NCBI GenBank assembly: GCA_903854365.1 | Contig: CAINWE010000079.1 | Coordinates: 1-5,585 of the forward strand | Source of the DNA: Oligoflexia bacterium | GTDB lineage: Bacteria > Bdellovibrionota > UBA1018 | Reading direction: 5' to 3' | DNA length: 5,585 nucleotides | Part shown: positions 1 through 5,585 of the stretch, one piece after another | Layout: the number at the start of each line of letters is the position of its first letter | Position numbering within the stretch: position 1 is the stretch's first letter | The notes under the pieces: generated by a model | Database searches by the model: none | The model's input: the letters and a program-made list of their open reading frames with translations, nothing else | Told to the model about the DNA's origin: nothing | Program-made: the position numbers and the translations under genes

Positions 1-164
1 CGATCTAGTCGTTCTGCCTCGCCCAAAAAAAGATGCCCATCCTGGCTGACACCACGCACTGCAACAAATACCATTCCAGGCTCAATCGTGCGCGTATCGG
101 ATGTCACCCCAGTCACACCGCCCACTAATCCCAAATCACTTATTTTCAGCCTTTGTGAACTCAT
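1..164 (-). CDS. murE: MurE, UDP-MurNAc-tripeptide synthetase (N-terminal fragment)
   Basis: This is the first 54 codons of a Mur ligase; the rest lies beyond the left edge. MurE adds the third amino acid (usually meso-diaminopimelate or lysine) to UDP-MurNAc-L-Ala-D-Glu in the cytoplasm, using ATP. The fragment begins MSSQRLKISDLG and contains the N-terminal MurE signature TSDTR (about residues 20-24), followed by PGMVFVAVRG and QDGHLFL, the segment that contacts the uridine nucleotide in this family. The ATG at 164-162 is chosen because an AGGAAG Shine-Dalgarno sequence (complement of 171-176) lies 6 bases upstream. The gene follows ftsI by 36 bases, which is the classic dcw order. MurF shares this N-terminal fold, but the position directly after ftsI and the TSDTR motif favour MurE. 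The third-residue specificity (DAP or Lys) cannot be judged because the C-terminal region is absent. Confidence 0.9.
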   Translation of the reverse strand, partial: MSSQRLKISDLGLVGGVTGVTSDTRTIEPGMVFVAVRGVSQDGHLFLGEAERLD

Positions 165-200
165 GGACTACTTCCTATCAGACAATCAGACCCTACTCAA

Positions 201-2195
201 TTAAGGCTCAGCAAGGACCAATCGAATCAGTCCTCCATCTAACAGCGGACTGCCCGGCAAAGGGAACTGAGTTTTAACAACTCCAGTACCAACGACTTCC
301 CACTTCACCCTTCTACCTTTCAATTTCTTGAAGGTCTCTCGAGGAGTCAGCCCGAGAAACGAAGGAATCGTGTCCGCTCCAACAACTGCCGAAGACGCAC
401 CCCCATCAGACAACACACCCATGGAAGCAGTCTGCGCTGGCTTTTCAGGAGCCGCTTGCCGCATCACCAGGGCATCTGAACCCATTTCACCCCCTGCAAG
501 CAGTGGATCCACAGGCAAAGTTCCCGGCAAACTGCAGCGATTCGCTACAGCGCTTAATACCTCCTTAAAAAGTGGCGCAGCTGTCTCAGAAGCATAATAA
601 ACCCCTCGCGGTTCAACAATCGAGGTAAAAATAACCACTCTCGGCTCAACCCCGACTGGAAATCCAATAAAGGAGGCGATGTATTTTTCACGTGAATACC
701 TGCCCGTCTCCGGATCCACCATTTGAGCAGTTCCAGTCTTTCCGGCAACTCGAAAACCCGGTAACGCTGCCTTGACGCCAGTGCCGCCCTCCTGAGTCAC
801 TGTTTCTAAGCCGCTGATCAACTCATGACTCACCCGCTGTGGAAAAATGCGAACGGGCGGCTCAGCGATAGCCCCCAGAGTAGGCGACTTCAGCAGAGAA
901 GGTTGAACTAAAAGCCCTCCGTTGAGTATCGCGGCATACGCGCGAACCATTTGAATGGGTGTGACTAAAATTCCTTGGCCAAATCCGATATTCGCGAGAG
1001 TCAGAGGTTGCCAATCCTTCCGTTTCGGAATCCGACCCAAAATTTCCCCAGGAAAGCCTAAACCGGTTTTATTCCCAAAACCAAAAAGCTGCAGGGTTCG
1101 AAGATAATTATCTGCTCCCAACTTAAGGGCCACTTTAGCAGCAGCCACGTTACTCGAGACCTGCAGCATTTTTTTCAAACTAACCCACTCAAATTTCTCC
1201 TTCGCTTCAGCCTCAGAAATTTTGTGTTTCTGAACGATAAAAGAACCTCGCTCTCCCCAAACCTGATCGCTCATTTTCCAGCCGTGAGAAATGGCGCTAG
1301 CGACCAGCATTGCCTTGAGTGTTGACCCCGGCTCATAACCATCTGTTACTCCGCGATTTCTTCTACGGTCTGCGGAAGCCCCTTTGTCGTTTGGGTTAAA
1401 GCTAGGCTCGTTAGCCATCGCCAGAATCTCACCTGAATCCGCATTCATGACAATCACGGATCCACCCTGAGCGTTCGCCTTTTGAACCGCTGCTTTCAAA
1501 TCCCGCTCTACCTCAAACTGGAGGGAGCTATCCAAAGTTAAGGTCACTGGCTCGCCATCTTGCACAGTCTTAGCCGCAACCGCATCGATAAAAGTTGGGC
1601 GCCCTAACGCATCCTTAATCGCTTGAACCGAGGCTACTTTTCCTCGCAATCTGTCATTGAGCCAAAGCTCAACGCCCTCCACGCCCTCGACGTCGACATT
1701 CACACTACCGAGAACATGGGCTGCCAACGATCCATGAGGATAAATCCGATCACTTTCTTTCACCAAAAACAGACCTTCGGGCAAATCCCCATCAGCATCC
1801 ATTAAATGAGCTTTTTTAAGGCGCTTCAGTTCAGCTTCGCTCAAATGCCGCTTAATCCAAACAAATTCCCGATCTTCACTCAGGCGATTCAAAATCTTTG
1901 GAAACGAGCCCTCCATTGCTCGAGCAAGTGTTCGAGCCAAAGCCCGTTTATTGGAAAGTAGATTTGGATTTGCTGCTAAACTGCTGGTTTCAAGATTCAC
2001 CACTAATGGCTCACCATTCCGATCCAACAATACACCCCGTTGAGGGCGAATGAGTGACCGACTCAGATATTGCCTCCGAGCCATCGCCTCCAGTCGAGGA
2101 TTTGATAGAAGCTGAATATAGGCCGCTCTCATCAAAATACAACTCGCCAAGGCAATACACGTGAGCATCAATGCTGTGAAACGAGTCTTCAACAT
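201..2195 (-). CDS. ftsI: FtsI, septal peptidoglycan transpeptidase (class B PBP) with PASTA domain
   Basis: This 664-residue class B penicillin-binding protein crosslinks septal peptidoglycan in the periplasm. Seen in the sequence: a short basic N-terminus and one membrane anchor (about residues 7-24); the pedestal-domain signature RGVLLDRNGEPL (53-64); and a transpeptidase domain with the catalytic STLK (S291, K294), SSN (347-349) and KTGTA (486-490) motifs. An Ala/Gly-rich linker (about 555-605) leads to one C-terminal PASTA domain (about 608-664, starting DTIPSFLGLTP). E. coli FtsI is 588 residues and has no PASTA domain, so this form is closer to SpoVD-like and delta-proteobacterial versions. 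The start is 4 bases after the ftsL stop, with only a weak Shine-Dalgarno sequence, so translation is probably coupled to ftsL. Its place between ftsL and murE makes the septal role (rather than the elongasome PBP2 role) strongly likely. Confidence 0.96.
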   Translation of the reverse strand: MLKTRFTALMLTCIALASCILMRAAYIQLLSNPRLEAMARRQYLSRSLIRPQRGVLLDRNGEPLVVNLETSSLAANPNLLSNKRALARTLARAMEGSFPKILNRLSEDREFVWIKRHLSEAELKRLKKAHLMDADGDLPEGLFLVKESDRIYPHGSLAAHVLGSVNVDVEGVEGVELWLNDRLRGKVASVQAIKDALGRPTFIDAVAAKTVQDGEPVTLTLDSSLQFEVERDLKAAVQKANAQGGSVIVMNADSGEILAMANEPSFNPNDKGASADRRRNRGVTDGYEPGSTLKAMLVASAISHGWKMSDQVWGERGSFIVQKHKISEAEAKEKFEWVSLKKMLQVSSNVAAAKVALKLGADNYLRTLQLFGFGNKTGLGFPGEILGRIPKRKDWQPLTLANIGFGQGILVTPIQMVRAYAAILNGGLLVQPSLLKSPTLGAIAEPPVRIFPQRVSHELISGLETVTQEGGTGVKAALPGFRVAGKTGTAQMVDPETGRYSREKYIASFIGFPVGVEPRVVIFTSIVEPRGVYYASETAAPLFKEVLSAVANRCSLPGTLPVDPLLAGGEMGSDALVMRQAAPEKPAQTASMGVLSDGGASSAVVGADTIPSFLGLTPRETFKKLKGRRVKWEVVGTGVVKTQFPLPGSPLLDGGLIRLVLAEP

Positions 2196-2199
2196 AGAG

Positions 2200-2481
2200 T
2201 CAATTCTTTACCGTATTCGGCTTTTGTAAATAAACCACCTGACCAGACCGGGGCTGCGACAACCCAAATTGCTGATGAGCCAAGCTCTCGAGTCTCCTGG
2301 GAGAGCGGAGCGCAGCAACCTTCAAAAGCAGTTGCTCTTTTTCTCTCCTGACTCGAATCAATCCTTGATCCGCTTCATGAATCGCGTAGGTGATTCGAAC
2401 AATTTTGAGCCTCAACCATACCGTTCCAATTGAAAAAATGATTAGGACAGGAATCGCCCACCAGGGCAGCCATCTTTTCAT
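2200..2481 (-). CDS. ftsL: FtsL-like cell division protein
   Basis: This is a 93-residue bitopic membrane protein. It has a short basic cytoplasmic start (MKRW), one transmembrane segment (about residues 6-23), then a charged helical stretch (about 25-58) suited to coiled-coil formation. Next comes ALRSPRRLESLAHQQFGL (57-74), which resembles the conserved end of the FtsL/DivIC domain. FtsL binds FtsB and FtsQ, and that complex activates FtsW-FtsI. FtsL sequences diverge strongly, so the assignment rests on topology, size and location between rsmH and ftsI. The start codon overlaps the rsmH stop as ATGA. A GGAGAGG Shine-Dalgarno sequence (complement of 2490-2496), inside the last rsmH codons, sits 8 bases upstream and supports this start. 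Length is typical of the family. Confidence 0.88.
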   Translation of the reverse strand: MKRWLPWWAIPVLIIFSIGTVWLRLKIVRITYAIHEADQGLIRVRREKEQLLLKVAALRSPRRLESLAHQQFGLSQPRSGQVVYLQKPNTVKN

Positions 2482-3413
2482 TTCGGTAGCCTCTCCGCGA
2501 TCCGCAGTTTCGCGCTCCTGGCCCGAGGATTCACCTCTAACTCTGCTAAACCCGCTTCGATGGGCTTTTTTGTAAGGGGATGAAATAACTCTTTATTCTT
2601 AAACTGATTCTTGACGCGACGATCTTCCAACGAATGGAAACTAATAACCGCAATTCGCCCGCTCGGTAACACCTTAGGCAAGACATCCTGAAGTAACTGA
2701 TCCAAAACTTCTAGCTCCCGATTAACAGCAATTCTTAAAGCCTGGAACGTACGAGTCGCAACGTGGATCTTGCCGTGCCGCGCATGCTTCGGCGTTGCTC
2801 GAACAATCAAATCCACCAAGGCCTTGGTCGTAGTGGGAAGCTCGCCCCTGCGACGACTTTCCATCAGGAAGGCTGCAATTCTCTTGGAGAAACGCTCCTC
2901 CCCCAACTCCCGAAGGATCCTTTCCAAATCGAACTCAGAGATCTGCTGGAGCAATTCCAAACAGCTTCTCCCCTGATCTGGATTGAGGCGCATATCCAAG
3001 GGGCCATCTCGATGAAAACTCAATCCCCGATCTGGATCTTCCAGCTGGTCGCTTGAAAACCCTAAATCTGCCAAAAGCCCCAGTACAGAACGTTGCTCGA
3101 CCAACTGTGCCGCATCACCAAAATTTCCCTGAAGAATCTCTAACCGTCCCAATTCAATCGCTGAATGAAACCTGCTTCTTCCGCGAGCAACCGCCTCTGC
3201 ATCTTGATCAAGAGCCAAAATCCGGTGTCGTCTTAAAGCCGGAGAACTATCAAACGCCTGTAAAAATGCATCCGTATGCCCCCCGCCGCCAAAAGTGCAG
3301 TCCACTAACCAACAGGCTGGGGAATCAGAAGAAACTCGAGCAAACGGCTCCACTAAAGCCTGGACAATATCATCTTTCAAAATAGGAACATGCTTAACCT
3401 CGACGGACTTCAT
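2478..3413 (-). CDS. rsmH: RsmH (MraW), 16S rRNA m4C1402 methyltransferase
   Basis: This 311-residue cytoplasmic SAM-dependent enzyme N4-methylates C1402 of 16S rRNA in the decoding centre. Visible family motifs in order: HVPIL near the N-terminus (8-12); the SAM-binding loop DCTFGGGGHT (38-47); ALDQDAEAV (67-75); the active-site region DLGFSSDQLEDPDRGLSF (116-133) followed by GPLDMRL (137-143); HVATRTFQALRI (217-228); VISFHSLEDR (256-265); and the C-terminal NPRARSAKLR (295-304). Length matches the family (about 310). Most homologues have HPATR where this protein has HVATR, a small departure. The ATG overlaps the stop of the upstream transpeptidase gene (ATGA), with little Shine-Dalgarno sequence, so coupling is likely. 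No mraZ precedes it. Confidence 0.97.
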   Translation of the reverse strand: MKSVEVKHVPILKDDIVQALVEPFARVSSDSPACWLVDCTFGGGGHTDAFLQAFDSSPALRRHRILALDQDAEAVARGRSRFHSAIELGRLEILQGNFGDAAQLVEQRSVLGLLADLGFSSDQLEDPDRGLSFHRDGPLDMRLNPDQGRSCLELLQQISEFDLERILRELGEERFSKRIAAFLMESRRRGELPTTTKALVDLIVRATPKHARHGKIHVATRTFQALRIAVNRELEVLDQLLQDVLPKVLPSGRIAVISFHSLEDRRVKNQFKNKELFHPLTKKPIEAGLAELEVNPRARSAKLRIAERLPK

Positions 3414-4672
3414 CGATTCGCGACGTTCTTCTGCTCAAACGCCTCTTTATAGAAACTCTCGATAGCCCGCCGTGCCAGGTAAGAAGACTTCACCCGCCAT
3501 TGTTTTTCATGGATCGTCAAGGCTGCCACTGCAATCTTCTGATTGGGCGACCCTGCGTAGCCGACGAACCAATCATATTTTCCCTTAGGTGAATATCCGG
3601 TCAATGACCCGGTTTTGCCGCCAACATCCAACAACGCAAGACTGCTCTTAAAAAAACCGCGAAACGAACCCTTCGAAGTACCGTGTAATACGGTCTCTTT
3701 CATGAGTTTTCTCACTTGATGGGCCGTCGAGGAGTCCATTGTCACCCCTGCGACTTTCGGTGCACCCAAGTACACCGAGGACCCGTCTGCCTTCGATAAG
3801 CTCTGCACCACAAACGGCTCCATCATCACACCATTATTCGCGACAGCTGCTGCCATGAGTGCCCCTTGCAGCGGACTCATCGTATTCTCAACGGTATAAC
3901 CAGAAGCGGTTTCAGCCAATCCCCATGTATCATCAGGAATAGGAGCCCGCCCCTCTTGAACAGGCAAATCGGCTGCAATCTTCCGGTTAAATCCAAAACG
4001 ATCGGCGTAAGTCCGGAGTCCGGAAGAGCCCACAGTAAAGGCTCCCACCTTACCGAACACAGTATTAATCGAATGCGCAAACGCATCTTTGAAAGTAATA
4101 AAATGGGTCCACCGAGTAATCCCCGACTTGAGAATCTGCCCCTTGTAGAGGGTATGATTTCGACCATTGAAGGGAATCACGGTTTCAGGAGCAATTTTTC
4201 GACTTTCAATCGCTGCCGTAGCCGTAACCACCTTGAAAACGGAAGCCGAGGGAAAGGAAGCCCTCAAAGCCAAATGATCCGAAGGAGCTTTTTCTCTTGA
4301 GTAACTGATCAAGGAGAGTACTTTACCGCTTTCTGCATCCAAGGCGACGAACGCCCCGTAATCAGGGCTATAAGATTTAAACAAAGCCTCCATGGTCTTC
4401 TGAAGTTTTGCATCAAAAGTGTACTGGACCTTCAGCCGCGCACGCTGGGCCTTACCCAAGTCCATCTCCAGCTCATCCGGGAATTCGTAGGTTTTCGTAA
4501 AAGGCCCCATTGCATCCGCCAGACGATCCTTCGTAATCACGGACGCATCAACACTCGCATTGGCCTGTCCAGAGCGAGAATTGAACGGTCTAACAACAAG
4601 TGAGAAAGCCAAAATGAAGAAAAAACAAACAACCAGGAGAGCTCCAATCTTAAGAGCTCTAAACTTTTTCAT
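3410..4672 (-). CDS. Short penicillin-binding transpeptidase at the head of the dcw operon
   Basis: This 420-residue membrane-anchored protein has a penicillin-binding transpeptidase domain. Seen: a basic start (MKKFRALK), one hydrophobic anchor or uncleaved signal (about residues 9-27), a variable periplasmic stretch (about 30-85), then the catalytic domain (about 86-410). That domain has SVFK (S144, K147), SIN (201-203) and KTGSL (353-357) motifs, followed by a YDWFVGYA strand (366-373). All catalytic residues are present, so it is predicted to bind beta-lactams and act on D-Ala-D-Ala peptides. It lacks a glycosyltransferase domain and has little room for the class B pedestal domain, which makes it much shorter than FtsI or PBP2. 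The SVFK and WFVGY pattern is also compatible with class D beta-lactamase or BlaR-sensor-like relatives, so transpeptidase, carboxypeptidase or sensor roles all remain possible. The start follows an AAGGAG sequence. The gene overlaps rsmH by 4 bases and occupies the usual place of mraZ. Confidence 0.9.
   Translation of the reverse strand: MKKFRALKIGALLVVCFFFILAFSLVVRPFNSRSGQANASVDASVITKDRLADAMGPFTKTYEFPDELEMDLGKAQRARLKVQYTFDAKLQKTMEALFKSYSPDYGAFVALDAESGKVLSLISYSREKAPSDHLALRASFPSASVFKVVTATAAIESRKIAPETVIPFNGRNHTLYKGQILKSGITRWTHFITFKDAFAHSINTVFGKVGAFTVGSSGLRTYADRFGFNRKIAADLPVQEGRAPIPDDTWGLAETASGYTVENTMSPLQGALMAAAVANNGVMMEPFVVQSLSKADGSSVYLGAPKVAGVTMDSSTAHQVRKLMKETVLHGTSKGSFRGFFKSSLALLDVGGKTGSLTGYSPKGKYDWFVGYAGSPNQKIAVAALTIHEKQWRVKSSYLARRAIESFYKEAFEQKNVANR
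4638..4660 (-). repeat. Inverted repeat just inside the transpeptidase gene
   Basis: The arms AGAGCTC (4638-4644) and GAGCTCT (4654-4660) are perfect complements with a 9-base loop. In the mRNA they would form a 7-bp hairpin within codons 5-12 of the first gene of the operon. Whether it affects translation initiation is not shown by the sequence; a match of this length can occur by chance. Confidence 0.4.
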
Positions 4673-4683
4673 ATCTTAAGAGT

Positions 4684-4689
4684 CTCCTT
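4684..4689 (-). promoter_or_regulatory. Shine-Dalgarno of the short transpeptidase gene
   Basis: On the minus strand this reads AAGGAG, a full match to the anti-Shine-Dalgarno core, 11 bases before the ATG at 4672-4670. The spacing is slightly long. It is the strongest ribosome-binding site in the window and supports this gene as the first translated gene of the operon, while most later genes rely on coupling. Confidence 0.7.
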
Positions 4690-4833
4690 AATCTTGCAGC
4701 TTGGGTCAAGTCTGGATTTGAAAGCGACTCAGTTTTTTTGAAAGGTTGAGCCTTCGGATTTTCGATCCAAAACTGTAAATTCTCTTGTATTCTGGCCTTG
4801 TCTCCGAACCATGCAAAATGTAAGCTATGGACT

Positions 4834-5585
4834 GTGCAAACCAAAAAGACGAACTCAAAAACTGGGCAAGGATTACCCAAAAATCCTTTTATTATTTCGA
4901 ACAATAACCGCATCTACAGCAATCCTGCGAAGCAGAAAATTGCTCGGGACATGCTGGAGCGGTATACGGGAAGTCCTCCCGAGCAATTTGGTAAACAAAT
5001 CATTTTAACCAATTTTGACTATTATTTAGAACGGTTTCATACCCTTTGCGGCGATTCGCGCACGCAGGGCTCGGCTATGGGAGTCGTTCACAGCTCTTCT
5101 GCCGGAGTATCCATCGTAGATTTTTCTATCGGCTCACCGACCGCAGCGCTCATTATTGAGCTCTTGTCGACCATCAACCCTAAAGCGGTTCTCCTCCTAG
5201 GCATGTGCGGGGGCTTGCATCGATCTCTAAAAATTGGAGACTTCATTTTACCTACAGCAGCTATTCGAGACGAAGGGGCATCGAGGCACTTTATGCCCAC
5301 CCAAGTCCCCGCTTTACCAACGTTTAAGATTCAAAAATTCGTATCCCAAATCATTATTGAGAAGGGCATGGACTACCGCACCGGGGTCGTTCATACGACC
5401 GACTATCGCTTCTGGGAATTCGACCAAAAATTTAAAGCCCAACTTTATGAAGAACGCTCCTTGGCTATTGAGATGGAATCTGCCACTCTTTTCGTTGCAG
5501 GATTCGCAAGCAAGGTGCCGATTGGAGCACTTCTCTTAGTCTCTGACCTCCCGCTCATGAGGGGTGGAATCAAGACTAAGAAGTC
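4834..5585 (+). CDS. amn: AMP nucleosidase, short form (3' end beyond window)
   Basis: This is a nucleoside phosphorylase-fold enzyme, predicted to cleave AMP to adenine and ribose 5-phosphate in the cytoplasm (purine salvage or AMP control). About 250 residues are visible. Numbered from the GTG, motifs are LERYTG (41-46), LLTNF-like ILTNFDYY (57-64), DFSIGSPTAA (96-105), LLGMCGG (121-127), GDFILPTAAIRDEG (135-148), RTGVVHTTDYRFWE (182-195), AIEMESATLF (211-220) and LLVSDLPL (234-241, with the putative catalytic Asp 238). These match the AMP nucleosidase subgroup of the PNP/UDP phosphorylase family; the large N-terminal domain of the 484-residue E. coli enzyme is absent, as in Bacteroidetes-type short forms. 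The open frame runs from 4750. GTG at 4834 is a tentative start: TTG 4798 and ATG 4951 are alternatives and none has a good Shine-Dalgarno sequence. Only a few dozen residues are probably missing at the C-terminus. Confidence 0.88.
   Translation, partial: MQTKKTNSKTGQGLPKNPFIISNNNRIYSNPAKQKIARDMLERYTGSPPEQFGKQIILTNFDYYLERFHTLCGDSRTQGSAMGVVHSSSAGVSIVDFSIGSPTAALIIELLSTINPKAVLLLGMCGGLHRSLKIGDFILPTAAIRDEGASRHFMPTQVPALPTFKIQKFVSQIIIEKGMDYRTGVVHTTDYRFWEFDQKFKAQLYEERSLAIEMESATLFVAGFASKVPIGALLLVSDLPLMRGGIKTKK
4937..4989. repeat. Perfect 13-bp inverted repeat inside the 5' part of amn
   Basis: The left arm AAATTGCTCGGGA (4937-4949) is the exact reverse complement of the right arm TCCCGAGCAATTT (4977-4989), separated by 27 bases. 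It lies in frame within codons for conserved residues around IARDMLERYTG and PPEQFG. The in-frame ATG at 4951 falls in the loop. A stem of this length with a GC-rich core would be stable in RNA. Possible roles are control of amn translation or transcription, a protein-binding site, or coincidence; the sequence alone does not decide. Confidence 0.75.

Noticed and set aside
165..200. Possible terminator or promoter between ftsI and murE
   Set aside because: The 36 bases hold no hairpin or promoter-like hexamers, only the murE Shine-Dalgarno sequence.
3866..4300. 144-codon plus-strand frame
   Set aside because: It is a shadow of the transpeptidase gene, whose reading frame carries all the conserved motifs; the composition is not protein-like.
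4673..4833. Candidate sigma-70 promoters in the divergent region (TTGAAA at 4738-4743 on the plus strand; TTTACA and TTGACC on the minus strand)
   Set aside because: None has a well-matched -10 hexamer at 16-18 bases, so no promoter could be called with support.
4659..4913. 84-codon minus-strand frame starting MRLLFEIIKG, upstream of and overlapping the transpeptidase gene
   Set aside because: It has no Shine-Dalgarno sequence, lies antisense to the amn N-terminus, overlaps the start of the transpeptidase gene and its AAGGAG sequence, and resembles no known family, including MraZ.
4937..4989. Reading the 13-bp inverted repeat as a rho-independent terminator
   Set aside because: The 27-base loop is too long, the U tract is only three bases, and the element lies within an open coding frame with conserved residues rather than after a gene.
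4811..5008. 65-codon plus-strand frame starting MQNVSYGLCK
   Set aside because: It overlaps the amn frame, which carries the conserved LERYTG and ILTNF residues across the same bases; it has no ribosome-binding site.

Overview
The window holds the front end of a bacterial division and cell wall (dcw) cluster on the minus strand, plus a divergent purine-salvage gene on the plus strand. Read in the direction of transcription (right to left), the cluster is: a short penicillin-binding transpeptidase (4672-3410), rsmH/mraW (3413-2478), ftsL (2481-2200), ftsI with a C-terminal PASTA domain (2195-201), and the first 54 codons of murE (164 to the left edge). The genes are packed like one operon. The first two junctions are 4-base ATGA overlaps, ftsL-ftsI has a 4-base gap, and ftsI-murE has a 36-base gap. 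On the other side of a short divergent region lies a plus-strand gene for a short-form AMP nucleosidase (amn), cut off by the right edge.

The cluster makes the septal peptidoglycan machinery. RsmH methylates 16S rRNA, FtsL is a membrane divisome scaffold, FtsI crosslinks septal peptidoglycan, and MurE adds the third stem-peptide residue to the cytoplasmic precursor. The unusual member is the first gene. mraZ normally stands before rsmH, but here there is a 420-residue transpeptidase with all three active-site motifs and almost no N-terminal non-catalytic domain.

The organism is probably a Gram-negative bacterium of moderate GC content. A PASTA domain on the FtsI of a dcw cluster, together with a short AMP nucleosidase, suggests the former Deltaproteobacteria or Bdellovibrionota. 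This is an inference from gene content only. No rRNA or other taxonomic marker is present.

The most notable non-coding signals are at the 5' part of amn. There is a perfect 13-bp inverted repeat with a 27-base loop inside the early coding region. The gene also has no well-placed ATG or Shine-Dalgarno sequence, so its start is uncertain. No tRNA, rRNA, CRISPR array, insertion sequence or convincing terminator was found. No gene-free stretch exceeds 300 bases.
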